Source: Channa striata
Taxonomy: Eukaryota > Chordata > Actinopteri > Anabantiformes > Channidae
Length of the DNA: 64,000 nt
Direction of reading: 5' to 3'
Assembly (NCBI GenBank): GCA_033026295.1
Contig: CM065181.1
Coordinates: forward strand, 2,203,001-2,267,000
In this document: piece after piece, positions 24,061 through 37,823 of the stretch
Layout: each line of letters starts with the position of its first letter
Position numbering within the stretch: position 1 is the first letter of the stretch
Translations under genes and position numbers: made by a program
Notes under the pieces: generated by a model
Database searches by the model: none
Seen by the model: the letters and a program-made list of their open reading frames with translations, nothing else
Told to the model about the DNA's origin: nothing

Positions 24061-24849
24061 GAAAAACACAAGCAGCTCCTGCAACCTCTCTGCCGAGCCT
24101 CCACCTTTAATGAGCCACGGAGCACCGCTGAGAATGGCGCTGATGGGCCAATCGCAGGCGGCCTTGTTCTACGCGTCACTAACTGGCACCCCACACCTTC
24201 TACCCTCCCCACGGCCACCGCCGCAGACTGCCTTTACATAATATAATGACTGTTTCAGTCAGCTGCTACACAAGTCACACCCTCCCCTCCCACAATCCCT
24301 CCTACCACTACCCACCCACCCCACCCCTCTACCTTTGGGCGCTCTGCCAGGCCAGTGCAATAAAGGAAAGGAAAAGAAGAAGAAACATGGCGGCAAGAAA
24401 TATGCAGAAAGATACTGGGTGGCGGCTGACAGAGGGCAAATGTCGTGCCATCTAAACACAAATCTAAAATAACACGTTTCATTAACACAACAACAAGAAA
24501 TGATTGGACAGCAAGATGACATAAAAAAACGATGACTGAAGACTCCAGTGACACAGTGAGTACTCAAGAAGGAGCCAGACAGTGTCCAGACATCACCGTA
24601 CAGCACAGCATTCCAACAGAAGGCAGGATTTTGTAACCCACCTCTCCTGCTCCAGCTGTACAGTACCACAAAGAAAACCCTTCCTGCTCCTCTACCCTCC
24701 CCCAATTCCTCAAACCCTCTGTCTCCCCCCTTCACTGTAAAAATAAACACATGCTTACTTTCAGGGGCCTCTTAAATGTAGCCAGAGCTGAGGGCTTCAT
24801 TTGTTCATATTATACTGGCCAATCAGGAGTGGATGTAAAGTATGTGTAG

Positions 24850-24852
<3 letters not shown>

Positions 24853-24881
<29 letters not shown>
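24853..24881. repeat. (TG)n microsatellite
   Basis: About 14 TG units in intron 1. Further short TG/CA runs occur at 24,988-25,002 and 25,087-25,108, so this 260-bp stretch is a microsatellite cluster. Confidence 0.95.
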
Positions 24882-24884
<3 letters not shown>

Positions 24885-27496
24885 GGGGGTAATAAAGGAA
24901 CGACAAAGCCAAGATACACAGAGTAGAGGGATTTTTTTTCTTCATCTTGCTACCCTTATACAAGTCTTTGTGTGTAGGCTCAGTGTATGTGTGTGTGTGT
25001 GTGTATACAGGGCTAGAAAAAAGGCAGAGATGGCAGCTCTCTCCTGACATAATGCCAACTCTTAATTCCCTCCTCCCATCCCCCATCACACACACACACA
25101 CACACACATACACCATGTTCTTTATGCACAGAGCTGTCGATCAGATGGCTGCTACTAAAATGTCCTCCTTAGACTTGGTCTACATGAAACCAGCAGAATT
25201 TTAAAATGCTGTTTTGGTGCAAAAACCACATGCTATACCAGGCACTTTACGAATTGTTTATAGAAGCAGACGGCTAAATTTCTAGTTTAAGTTTAGAGTT
25301 ATGGCTTTGTCATAGAACAATCAAAACAGTATTGAGGAAAAGCCAATTGGCCGCCATCTGTTTAGTCACCAATATAAAGGCATTTCCAAAAGAAAGCGTG
25401 TCAGATTTAGACACTCTGAAGGTCGTTTTCGAAAAGCTTAGATTTCGGGTGGGGTGGGGTGGGGGTATTTAAGTGTGGACGGAGACCCACAATACAGAGA
25501 AGAAGGTGAACGTATGAATGCGGCCAGCTTGCTGTGCATGTAGCCTCCGAGTGAAACCAGTCACCTTCCTTACACAGCAGAGGCAGAGGCAACCCTTCCT
25601 GTCGTGGTCTGTCCTGTGTGGCGTAACACCAGGTAAACTCTATGCCAAGTGGGCCCAATGCCAGCTGATTGAGTGTAATAGTAATAAGGCCATTTGCAAC
25701 AGCACTGTGGAATCTGCTGCTCATTTCACGCATGATCTGCATCAAGACAATTCATTTGGCTGATGCAATTCCACTCCTCCCTGTCCGCCTTCTGTCTCCC
25801 AATCACCTCCACGTTCTCCTCCTTAACGCTGCTTTTTAGACATTTTTCAGCTTGATTCATCACTGGACGTCAAGCTTATCGCCGAGCTGCAGAAGACAAA
25901 GGTGTCAGGCCTGACTTCACATCTCTATTTTAGGACAAAACTAAAGAATAAGGTACAACTACTGATCCAATGTGTGAATCACAAATCACCTCCATGTGTT
26001 TCATTAATCCTAATGTCAAAATGGCGGTGATGTGTGCAAAATGGCAGCACTGGCAAGAAACTGGCAAGGGCCCTTAACCCAAATCAGTGTCAGGTAGAGA
26101 TACACACTGTGTGCCAACTACATATTGTACTAGAACATCAGCTGTGCAGTGAATATTACTGGATATGGAATTGTAGTACTTGTTTTGCACAAACCAACAT
26201 GTTTGTGTCAGATTACCAAAATCTAGTGCCAAAGTACAAAAACTGGAATCAAAAATCAAACTCTAATCAGGCATAGAATTTATTTTCTCCAAAAAAAAAA
26301 AAAAAAATTTTTCAATTAAACTATGAAAAGCGCTATTATTTTGAAACAAGATGTACCAGTAAAATGCATTTAATTCTGGAAAATAATTTACTGTAATACA
26401 AGTCTTTTGATTGCCCCAACTAACACGTGGGTATTTAGATTTTAAAGAGGAAGTCCAGATCGAGTTGTATTAAAAGACACAGAACAACAGTCTTTAATAC
26501 CTAAAGTGGCTGAAAGGTTTGTCGCATTTTATATTTTGTCATTACAAGATCAACACTACAAATGCACAAGTTTTTGACCAGGAACATGGACTTGGGTGTT
26601 TGGAATTGGCCAAAGCGGTGAAAAAAAAGTCGAGCCTGCTTCAGCTTTTTGCTGGACAACTCTAACATTGTTGCACCATCATCACTACTCAGCAAATTGA
26701 CATGAGAAATCCCTGAAGCTGAAGCTCAAATTAAGTTGTTTCAAACATCAGAAGCAATATGTAGAACAGGTATTAATCAAAAGTGGCCAAATCTCCCCAG
26801 CTAACCCCCCCAATCTCACAGACAGTCACTTTAACTTGCACATATTCACCTTCTTATTTTATTATATGATTGTATTATAGTATTCATGTTAATATTTCAT
26901 ATTTCATATTTGTTGTGTGCCATGCCTACATCAAGACAAATTCCTAGTACTGCTAAGTGTTCTAAACTATGTCTGGCAATAAACCGTTTTCTGACTCTGG
27001 TTTTGATTCTGTACACAGGCAAGAGAGAAAAACTAAAGAGAATTTGCTCATACGAGCTGTGAAAACTGACCACCTGAGATGGAGGGTAAGGGCGCTAAAT
27101 ATAGTCATGGTTTATTTGTTCATGAGTGTAAAAATGTAAGCTGATGTTGACCAAACATCAGTAATGTTTGTGATTACATGTGCGCCAGTTACTGGGATCC
27201 CATGGTCAGCTAACCTGTGATTCCCACCCCACTTATGTTATTGTACAACAATAAGCCTGGTGCTGCATGTTCTGCAGAAGTCAAGTCAGTATTTACCCCC
27301 CAGAACTTACAAGGATGTTGTACTAAATGCAACAAAGCTAATGTTGCTAGCAGTGTTGGATATTATGATTATTTATGATTATTATTAATTGCCAATTTTG
27401 ATTCGCAAATGGTTAAAGAAATGTAATAACTGTTAAAAAATTATTATAATTTTTTTAAGTTTGTTTGTCATTATGTTGCAGATTTGTTTATTCCTA

Positions 27497-27583
27497 AATG
27501 GTTTGCACTTATATAGCACTTTTCTATCGGTTGGTACTCAAAGCACTTTACACTGCTTCTTATTTGCCATTCACACTAACAAT

Positions 27584-27624
<41 letters not shown>

Positions 27625-27779
27625 CAATGGGCTGGCCTGACCCTGACTGGGAGCAACTAAGTGGGGGTTCAGTGGCTTGCTTAAGGACACTTCAGCACAT
27701 GACTGGAGAAGCCAGGGATCAAACCAACAACTGTAGGACTGGTTGACGACCGCACTACCTACTGCGTCACAGTCGCCCA
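27497..27779 (+). repeat. High-copy teleost repeat (LINE/SINE-tail type) with internal CA run
   Basis: It begins tggtttgcacttatatagc, continues actcaaagcactttacac, then a CA run at 27,583-27,624, ggttcagtggcttgcttaag, and ends near cgtcacagtcgccc. This word order is a common fish repeat. A second, shorter copy is at about 34,330-34,445. Confidence 0.7.
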
Positions 27780-28559
27780 ATTACTACTATTACTATCGCC
27801 TGACTCGCCACCCCCACACTCAGAGGGTGGCAGCAGGGAGCACGAGAACGAGAAGATGATGCTGAACTGTGAAACACACCTGGAGCGGCTACAGAAAGGG
27901 GACATGTTTGCCTTTTTCGATGTGTATTTAGATATTAAGCTTGAATTTACATGACAACAAACTTTAAAAATTGTGAATTTTGCATGAGCATGTTCGGTCG
28001 GCTTTCCCACAAATGTTAAAGTGAAGTGCAGAGTCGCTTACAGATGGTTCTTTTGGATGCAGGACTCTTGCTATGTAGTGACAAGACAGCGGCAAATAGG
28101 GCTAGCAGACGACAAGCCATGGGAAACTTTCAATTTGACGCTGTGCTGCTTTAAATGTTTTATTAGTTTTAATAGCTTGCAAATGCAAGCTTGCAGCAAG
28201 TTAGCTTCCAGCATGCATTGTGCAGAGTCTGAATCTGTTTTGTTAATATTTCACCAACTAAATGGACTGCCGGTGTGAGTCTTCAGAAATGGGCCGTCAC
28301 TTTTTATTTTAATTTTGAATATCCTCTTCAACATGTAAAGAAAAACAACAAAAAAAAACAAAACAAACTGTAATGTTTTGTTCAATGCAAAAAAGTGCGG
28401 TATGTCTAAGCGCGAGGCTGTTTGACGTCACTTGCCACATCTCCAGCAGAGGGCGCTCTTAAAACTCACTCCGTTTGATCCACTGGAATCTCCTATTGAT
28501 CGCTTAGTAAACACTAGCGATCAAAGCCGTGCTGATCACACAATACCAACATCAAAGCA

Positions 28560-29400
28560 TCTCAGAAGCAGTATGTGGCCGCATTTTACTTTACCGTCTA
28601 CACCACAGACGGTAAAGGTATCAAAGAAAATGCTGTTTGCCAACTCTACGAAAAGAAGTTGTGTGACTCAACAATGACAGCAAACTTGAGGATTCACCTG
28701 CAATTATCAGGGTCAAGTGAAGCAGAGGAGTTGACCTTACCACAGACGAGTGGCGCAGCGTTATGGATATGCCGCCTATCGGTGTTATTTCACGACAGGG
28801 GTTTAAGGAAAGTCACACTACGATTTCAAGACTCACAGTAAAGTTGTATGACACCACATGGGAAAACATAAACGCCATAAGGAAGGATAAAACACTTTCT
28901 GACCACAGATGGATGGACACTGTTGGCTACACATGCGAATGTGACAATCATTGCACAATGTATTTTAGATTGATGGGAACTTTTCTATACGCCCTGTGTA
29001 CTAAGGGAAGGAAGCCACACATCTGGCCATATTGAGGAAAGCATCAGCCATGTGATTTTAAAATCTCCAGTGAAGTGGTTGTAGTGGTCACTACAGACAT
29101 GCCCTGGACTATGTGACTGCCACACACAATTTAAGGCTTATTAATGCACCATGTTTGGCCCCACTGCAAAAGGGAGTGGGCATGAAAGGTATTGATGCGG
29201 CCTGCTGGAGGAAACGCAGGAGCAGCTTGTATTGAAAAAAAGAGAGACCAATAAATAAGTAATTAATTTTCAAATTTCAAGTCATTTTTGAAAAGAAGAT
29301 GACCCATTTGGAAATTCTAAGTAGTGTGTGGTTGAAAAACTAAAAGACATGATGAAATCTTTTAAAGTCGCAATTCAGGACTTCTCCACTGATCCCTACA
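28560..29400 (+). mobile_element. Decayed hAT transposon with BED zinc-finger and transposase remnants
   Basis: Seen on the plus strand: a BED-finger-like segment (FTVYTTDGKG, CQLYEKKLCD, TANLRIHLQ) at about 28,580-28,710. At 28,763-28,950 comes MDMPPIGVISRQGF then TTISRLTVKLYD, which resembles the hAT core before the D-G-W-T catalytic block (here DHRWMD, mutated). Near 29,060-29,090 is VVVVVTTDMPW, resembling the hAT V-T-D-N-A-A block. The first BED Cys is present but the ligand set is incomplete, and stops and frame changes are frequent. Ends are not resolved. Non-functional. Confidence 0.65.
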
Positions 29401-32170
29401 CCCCACAGCATCAGCTGTCCTACCTCTGTGGCATGTCTTCATATGTCATAGCTGAGCACTCCTGACATGACCCATAAATTAGCCATCAAAGAACTGAGAG
29501 GTACTGACTTTCTATTTGTTATGAAATATTAAGCCCAAGCTCATACATTACAATAACACTAAGACAACGAAAAATTTGCAAGATTAGAAAGATCAGTATT
29601 GGTGATTTTATAAAGCCAATTTGACATTAGTCTAAATTTATTTCATTATTTTACAAGCAAGATGATGGCAAATTTGAAAATGCCCTAAACTGATCAGAGT
29701 AGCAAATGGATATTTCTCAATAAAGTGGCCTTTCTGGAACCCGATACTCTGGCTTTCTCCATTTTTCAACTGAACAGAGAAAACAAGTCACTGACGGCTG
29801 CTCACAAGATATGGCCGAAAAAGACAACAATTCCAATCACCCCCAAAAAAAGACTGTTCTGAGTGTGATGGGACTTGTACAGAGCCAGTGACTTTTGCAA
29901 ATGCAATGCGGCTTCCATCCGCGAAATGCAACCTTATATGAATGAGACCCATCTCTGCAGAAAGTAACCCAGTGCCTGGGTGAAGAGATGCAGGATGTAG
30001 CAGATACCCGCATCTCTCAAAGATGGCTGGTAAATACCAGGAACCTCTGTGTGTCTTTGTGTGTGTTCTCATCAGCAAGTACAACAACAAAAACAACAAA
30101 AAAAAGAGCTGTGCAGGACCCTGAACAAGTAGATAGACTTGTTTTTCTAGCCAATAATAGGCACCAAGTAGTTAGGATAGATTGTCATACATGTTTATTA
30201 GTTGCATGTTTTATCTTGTTTGAAATTTATAATTTAGTTTACAGCTGTTAACAGTCTTCTGTTTGCTGCGTTACTATAGCTACTAAAAGAAGGCGTCATG
30301 TTAGTCCGATTTAATGTAAATAGGCTATTAAAAGGTACTTAGCACTTGTGTGAACAGAAGGAAGCAAAGAAGCAATGAAAATGTAGTTGAGCATTCTCAT
30401 CCCTAATTCAAATTATTTCTGCGTCAATTTGAGCCTTGATTGAAAGCGTTTTTTGTAAAAATGTAACAGCCCTAGCGCAAAGTAAACATGCGGCATGGTG
30501 CAGGGATGAGCGATACTGTACATGACAGCCTTAATAAAGTCTTACTTCAAACAATAATATGCGGCATTCCACCATCAAGTGCCAGGGCTGACTCATATAA
30601 TGCAACATCGTCATCCACGATAAAAAGGCATTATACAAGTAAGTTATTCTAAATGTTGTAACATGGCACTCATCATGCACTCACACCGGATATTTAGCAC
30701 TCCACTTTCATAAAGCTGCCAGACACCGATTTCAAAATGAAAGTTCTAAATTCTTAAAACTAACTACTAACGCATAGTACAGGTCACTAACAGGTGATCC
30801 TGCATTTCCCACTATGTGGCCAAGAGTAACCGTTCGCTTGTCTGGTAAATGTCACTTTAGAAGATGGGAACAAAATGTCTGCCGTGGCACTAATCCAGCA
30901 AGATCCTATAAACAGTTCATAACATATAAAGTAGAATAAGTGCGTCCATCCAGCTTTAGGGTGTGTCTATAGTCAGGCTCTGTGATGAGCTCACAAGGGG
31001 TCACCAGCAGGAAACTCTGTAACAAGGCTGCATTTATAGCTCAGTGAAGTTGCTCACAAGTGATTAAGATCTGATTTTGTTTTTTCAGATCACATCTGGG
31101 CTAGTGTTCTCAAATCAATGCACAGGCGTACACTGTCATAATCAGTTAGTGAATGCTGATCACAATAAATAAACGTGGAGGATGTGGGGTGAGGTGAGGT
31201 GAGGGTGAATGGGGAGAGGAAGAAGATTAGAATTTGTCAAACATTTATGGAGAAACATAAATGACACTGAATATTGTTAGACAGATGTGGCGCATATGTC
31301 AGTTCAATTTGTGCATGTGTAGAAGTTTAAGGCCTCGATGGTGGTCACATTAGAGCCAGACACAACTGTATGCCATCACCTGGTGTTCACGTTCTCTCCA
31401 GTGTGTGTGTGGTGGAAAGACGTACCAATAAACACTAAAACTATGTCTTCTTACTGTCTCTGGCTTCTTTAATTAGCAATATAATACTCACAGTCCTTAA
31501 AAATTGGGAAACCTTTTGAGACTAGCATTACAACAACCTGGGGTGCCTAAATAATTTCTTGCATTCACAAACTAAATTTAATTTACATGCAAGCACTGTA
31601 GTATCCTCTCATATTGTGTCAGACAGGAGATGCTGTGTGGTGGAAACTCCTTGTTGCTGACCATACCAACAGTCCTTGAGAAATCTACCACAGGCAGCTA
31701 CCATCTGGCTTTTTAGCCAGTGCTGTATAACCCTCCCTGTGCCAACGGGAAGCAGTGGCTCAGCCCGCTGGTCCAGCTGACACACTGGAAATACATTTCA
31801 ACAACATGCACGAGTATGAACACACGCACACACACACAGTGACTGCCTGGTTGTAAAAGATGTTGATGACAGGGCTGCTGGGAATATGACCAAAATTTGC
31901 ATATGGCTAGTTTTTGACACTAATGAGGCCAATCAGAATGGAGTCCATAGCAACAGAGTTGTAATTGGTTGCGTGGAGCAGCTCAGGAGTTGATGGTTGT
32001 GGGATGCGGATTCAGAGCCAATAGGAATTGAGAAGAGGATGCTGATGGGGTTTGTTGTTGGTTGAAGCAATCGGTGTGTTGACTCCACTCAGACGTCCCA
32101 TCCAGCAAGACTGCAGCGTGATAATCATACATACCTCCACCTGCTGTTTTTGAATACACAGTGCTAAGGT

Positions 32171-32190
32171 AACACACACACACACACACA
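32171..32190. repeat. (CA)n microsatellite
   Basis: About 10 CA units within intron 1. Confidence 0.9.
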
Positions 32191-34329
32191 CCTTCCACCT
32201 AGTCCTCAGACACAACGCTGCTCTTTATTAAACTAGACAACAGCTCATTGTGGGCGTTGCCATGACAACCAGTCGTCTATTTTTAAGCCGTGCCACTAAT
32301 CAATTCCTGTTCTGCTGTCGCCTAAGGGGTGGGGGTGTGCATTTGAGGGTGGAGGGTACTGATTGGGGGGGTGGGGGGTGCAGCAGGGGCCAAAGGGGGA
32401 AGGAGGAGGAGGAGTACAGTTTGAGACAAAGAGCAGAGCAGAGGATGTGAAAGAAAGACATAACATCGAGGATTCATCTCATACCAACACACTCCACACA
32501 CAGCAGAGGTCTTCATCCACATTACAGTGAGAATCAAAGAGCAGCATGTACTAAAATGAAAGATGCAGGAATGGGAGCCAAATGTAAGATTCCTTACTGA
32601 ACCGAGGAGAAAACTGAACATTGTCTTGGTGGACAAAGACCTGTAACAGCTCCCAAAGGGCGAAGATGCTCAAACAGATAAAGCGCCTGGTTGGATGGGT
32701 CAGATATAATTCTACCTGCTCTGTTAAGCAGGTTTTATTTTACAATGTATAAAACCTGGATTCTGGAATCTCTTTTCAAGGGAAAAGTCTTTTCTGGGTT
32801 TTTATAATGACTGGAACTCCTTCTGATCTCAGCTAAGGGTTAAAGGAAACCTTAAGACACTTTTTTCCTTCTCCACAGGAAGCTCCAGACCCATTGGTAT
32901 ATACAAGGGCTGATGTTCAAGTCAAAGTTGGAGACTAACAGCTTCATAAACAGAAATATTGGTACAATTGATCTGTAACTTTTGAGGACAAAAATATTTG
33001 GCTACAATTATTTGTAAGTCTCAAAAGCACTGCGGGAATGTACAATGGCATCGTAAGGAGTTAAAAATTTGGGTGAATCCTGGTGCAATATGAATTGCGC
33101 AGCTTTTAGGCATTGCTGGGCTGATCTTCTCCAGGCGAGCAAGATTAATTTATTCTAGTTTTCAAGAAGCATCTCTCACCTTATTCTCCCAAGCAGGGTG
33201 AGAGGGAGGTGTTAGGGGTTAGAGAGGTGGAGTGGCACATTGTTGGAATCTCCTGTACAAGGCATTTCCTTTGTGAGGGAAAGGTAAGGATGTTGGTTAA
33301 GGACGGTTGTGGTTTCTTTTTATTTGTCATGATTTTTAGCGAGGTTTTAAGCGAGCCAGTGTTATATAAAGCATGCTTTTCCAGTGTAGTACAAACATTT
33401 GATCTTGTTTTATTTACAGCGGAACCAAGTCCATATTTTACCATTCTGCACTGCTCATGGACTTCTGTTTACAGGCCATTTTCTGTATTTCTAGTTAACC
33501 GTTTCTATTCATAATGGGCATCCATAATAAACCCTATGTAAAAAAAAAATATATATATATATAATAATTTTTTTTGTCACTGCCCTATCAACTGTCATAA
33601 GATGTTTCTGAGGCTTTAGATCTGGCAGAACCTCCTTTTCAGTCCAGATGCCTAAGACATATACAGTTGCACACATCTGCTCTCATATTACATGTATGGC
33701 TCACCGCGGTGCCCAGCCAACCAGAAGGTTGCAAGACGAAAAGCTGACCTGACCTGTTGACATAGTGTAGTCTGTAGCCAATGTATGTTGTGTAGCCAGA
33801 GTTCTGTCAGAAAAATGGTTGACCTGTTCTCTCTGGGACTAAAAGGTTGGGCTTAGTCACCAAAAACCTGAGCATGTTTACCTAACCAACTTGTATTTTG
33901 TAGCAGCCCTTTACAAATAGTACAGGGGCAGCAAAGTAACCCTAAAATAAAATAAAATTAAATAACCATAGTAGCTGGTCAATCAAACCTAAACAGTTAG
34001 AAGTTCACAATTTTTCCCCACCCAGCCCCTACACTGGATTAGGTCATTTACACAGGGGCAGTCTCAGAAGCAGAGTGAAATTCCTCAACTCTGATAATAT
34101 TTCTGGATGCAGCTCAGAGCAGGGTCAACTCTGATCCACTATGCCAGTTTGCAACTTTACATACAGAACAGCGAGGTGAAGTACAGTAAATCTGACTTGA
34201 ATGGGCAGTGTGTAAGTTGGTCAATATCTAATGACACTTGATCTGGACATAACTGCTTACAATTCTAAACCATCCACTTCAATAAACTCATTGCTGCCCA
34301 CATGCATCTTTGGTTAATGGTCTGCACTT

Positions 34330-34445
34330 ACCAAGAGCAACAAAGTTTTGGGTTCAGTGTCTTGCTTAAGGACACGTTGGCGTGTGACAAGAGGAGCTGG
34401 GGATCAAACCAACAACCCTGGGATTGGTGGACAACTGCTAGTACC
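34330..34445 (+). repeat. Second partial copy of the same high-copy repeat
   Basis: It contains gttcagtgtcttgcttaag, gacacgttggcgtgtgac and ggatcaaaccaacaaccc, matching the 3' half of the copy at 27.5 kb. Confidence 0.65.
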
Positions 34446-35835
34446 TAGAAAAATTTAAGAATTGGGTTGCAACTTTCTCACGCTGGGTGGACTGGGTTCT
34501 TAAACTTGGTTCTCCTCAACTCCTGTTTAGTGGAAAGCTATGATTCACCAAGCTGAAGCTAGCAAATCTCTAAACAATGATTTTCTATCTGCTTATTTTT
34601 AATACAGAATACACAAAGAGCACAAAATTTGCATGTATCATTTGTAACGTTTCAATCTTTCATCAGCTGAATTGACAAACATCACTGATGGCACAACTAT
34701 AGATAATTAACATTCATTTTGTAATGAATTCATTGAAACTCTAGCTGTCAGCTTAATGTCCACTCTGCAAGCTTGTGTCATGCAAACCAAAGATTGTGTG
34801 TGAGGGAAATGAAACAACTCTCTATACTACAAGTGTTCTGTCTGTGTTGCTGTTCAGCAACCCAACAAAGTGATGAGGAGTCTTGAGTGAAATAATCTCA
34901 CTGTCAGTTCGGGGGGTGGAATCTGGTTATTTTATTATAATTATAATTTAATTTGATTCAATTTTATTAACTTAATTGTTCTGAATAAAAACTCAGTATT
35001 AGTATATCCACAACAAATAGTCATTGAAATGATCTGAACGGTGTGTTTTGCTGCAAAGAGGAGATATGGCCACTCAAAAAAATAGATGAAAAAATTGGTC
35101 TTGCGGAATCGGAAGCATCTCCGCATTACACCGCATGCCAAGCACACAGGGTTACTTCTCCTCACTATGACAATTGGTTTTCTACCTCTGACTGTCAATA
35201 TGGATATTTTTTTCCAAAATAACAGAAGAACAGAACAGGAAATTGGATAATAATGATCAATGAGATTGAATTTGTATGCTTGTCTGTATTAGTGCAAGAG
35301 TCTAGGCTGATATTTAAAACATACACATTTAGTGTATAACAATTAGTAGGGCTTGGCAATAAAATTGATGAGTACATTTTAAATTAACATTGCATCTGTG
35401 TTGCATTTATATAAAAACAACGGGTTTGGATAAAGAGCAGAGTGATATCTGATGTATATTACAGAGACAGCATGTGTAAGCAAAGATGGTAAGTAAAGCT
35501 TTTTATTTCACCATTTTAAAATGGAATGCTACCATTGCACTGTACAGAACGTCAAAGTATCTGCTCCTTAATTACAGCATCAGCAGCCAAGTGCACAAAC
35601 AAAGATTCTCGTGGTAGCATTAGTTCAAACCCCAGCACCAGTCGCTCCTGTTGCCTTTTCAGCCATTACCTGATATGAAGCTCAAAATGAAGCAGGGACA
35701 CAAGCACAGTTTCATGGTTTATAGGCTAAGACATGACGTCTACTAATATAGTGAAAAACGGTTTATTTTCCTATAAAACTGTATGTTTTCGCAAGGTCGC
35801 TGCATGCTTCCTTTCTTGCTAAATGTATTGAAGTC

Positions 35836-36245
35836 AGACTGATCAGCCACAACATTGTTACCTCCTGGTGGTTTTAATAAAATTTGTATGGTTTTACAAA
35901 AACAATACAAACTATTCAGGTGATGTATCGTTATGGATTAACCTGTCAGCAAATAAAGCTGTTAAAATAAACTCCACCTTCAGCAGTTATCTTTGAGCAA
36001 TAGATTTTATGAATTATTATACAAGTTTTGCCTTAATTACCATAACCAGGATTGTTTAAATAAGTTGTTGACTTAGAGGAGTACATTTACTTCTGTACTT
36101 TTAGAATATGTAGATTATTTGCACAGTACTTTTACTATAGAACTTGGACTTTCTACCTCTGCACACATGCTCAGAGAGGACATGCTGACCCGTGTCCTCC
36201 ATGACCTTAAGACCTCCAGCACTAATGTTGTGGCTGATTGATGTA
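35836..36245. mobile_element. Short non-autonomous DNA transposon with terminal inverted repeats
   Basis: gatcagccacaacatt at 35841-35856 is the inverse of aatgttgtggctgatt at 36224-36239 with one mismatch. The words match the ends of a common fish element (gatcagcca-aacatta-gaccac at each end). No coding capacity inside. Length is about 410 bp. The superfamily is not certain; Tc1/mariner-like is plausible. Confidence 0.65.
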
Positions 36246-37604
36246 AAGTGTAATTATAGATGGGGACCAGCATGAAATAAACATGACAGTATTTCTGGAA
36301 ATGTTGCCCTGCCCTAACAATTAGAGTAGATTACAAATTCTAAACATTTTAGGTGTAGTCGATTTATGAGGTTGAGATGTTTAGGAAAACTGGTGGGAGG
36401 CTGGCTACTTAGCTGTCAACGTATAAAGATTGTGTGCCATGTTAAGGCTGAGATGACTCTCTTGACCCTTGCAGGACTGATGGAAGTTTGAACATAACTA
36501 AGAATGAGATACAGCATTTGTACCAGTATCAGGACTAAAGCTTGTAATGTTACAATAGACCAACACGACTTGACATCTAATGAACTGATAAAAAACATGA
36601 AAATAATATTTGTAAAGCACTTTTCACAGTTACAAAGTGCTTAACAGTAAACCAACTTATAACAAATGCCAAATAGCCCCTGTATAGTGTTTTCTTAGCT
36701 TACACTATATTTTGAGACTCCAAAGTTTAAATCGTCCCAATCCACTGTAACCATTTATTTTTCTGTCCCAAAAGAAAGCAGCAAATGACAACTGATGTAT
36801 TTCTACATTCAAATGACGTGAACCAACAAGAAACAGTATTATCATCTTACTCACAATTTTCCGTCTACAGGATTTATAACAATTAATAAACAATGCTTAT
36901 AACAAAACTTTTAATGCAAGATCATCAATATGCATGAATTGGAATTGTATTGTAATTAATAAAGAGCCATAATTTAAACTGCAATAACAATAGTTATAAA
37001 AAGATCATAATTTTATATTTTCATTAAATTCCTAATTGTTGTATTGGACTGCACTGCTTTTAAATGTAATGCAACTTAAAAACAAAATGCTGAGTGCAGT
37101 TCTTAATGTGGCAAATATGTAAGCAATTAGAGTAACAATAGACAAAACAAGCAGACTAATAATTTGGCAACTTGTGAACAAAATTATAAATGAAAGTGGA
37201 GTACTGAGAGGGGTCTTTTACAAGTTCCCTTATTAAATGTCACCAACAGGAAGATTAGTCACTAAAAATGGAACTTATGTTTTTTGTTCCCTGAGGTAAA
37301 ATGAAAGAAACTTTACAGGAAATGTCACAAATTATTCCTTACAGTCACACAGAGGTGTGCGTTTCTTGTCATCCATTCCAAATTAGTCTTGTGTTCCTCA
37401 GAAAAAAAAGAAAAGGAAAAGAAAAAAACTAGGCACAGACATAATTTTCTTTGTCTTATTTTGAAATGTATTTATTTTTGCCTAGGGAACAGAGCGCAGA
37501 CAAAACGCACTGAGCCAGTCTGAGCCGGTTTGTAACCTCAGGGTATGGAATTATCTCTTAATATGTAGCCGTTAGTGGTCAAGACATCACACAGTAAGAG
37601 AGAG

Positions 37605-37823
<219 letters not shown>

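Noticed and set aside
24259..24750. A 163-codon minus-strand frame in intron 1
   Set aside because: Low-complexity Phe/Cys/Gly composition, no ATG-supported conserved start, no recognised domain and no splice partners.
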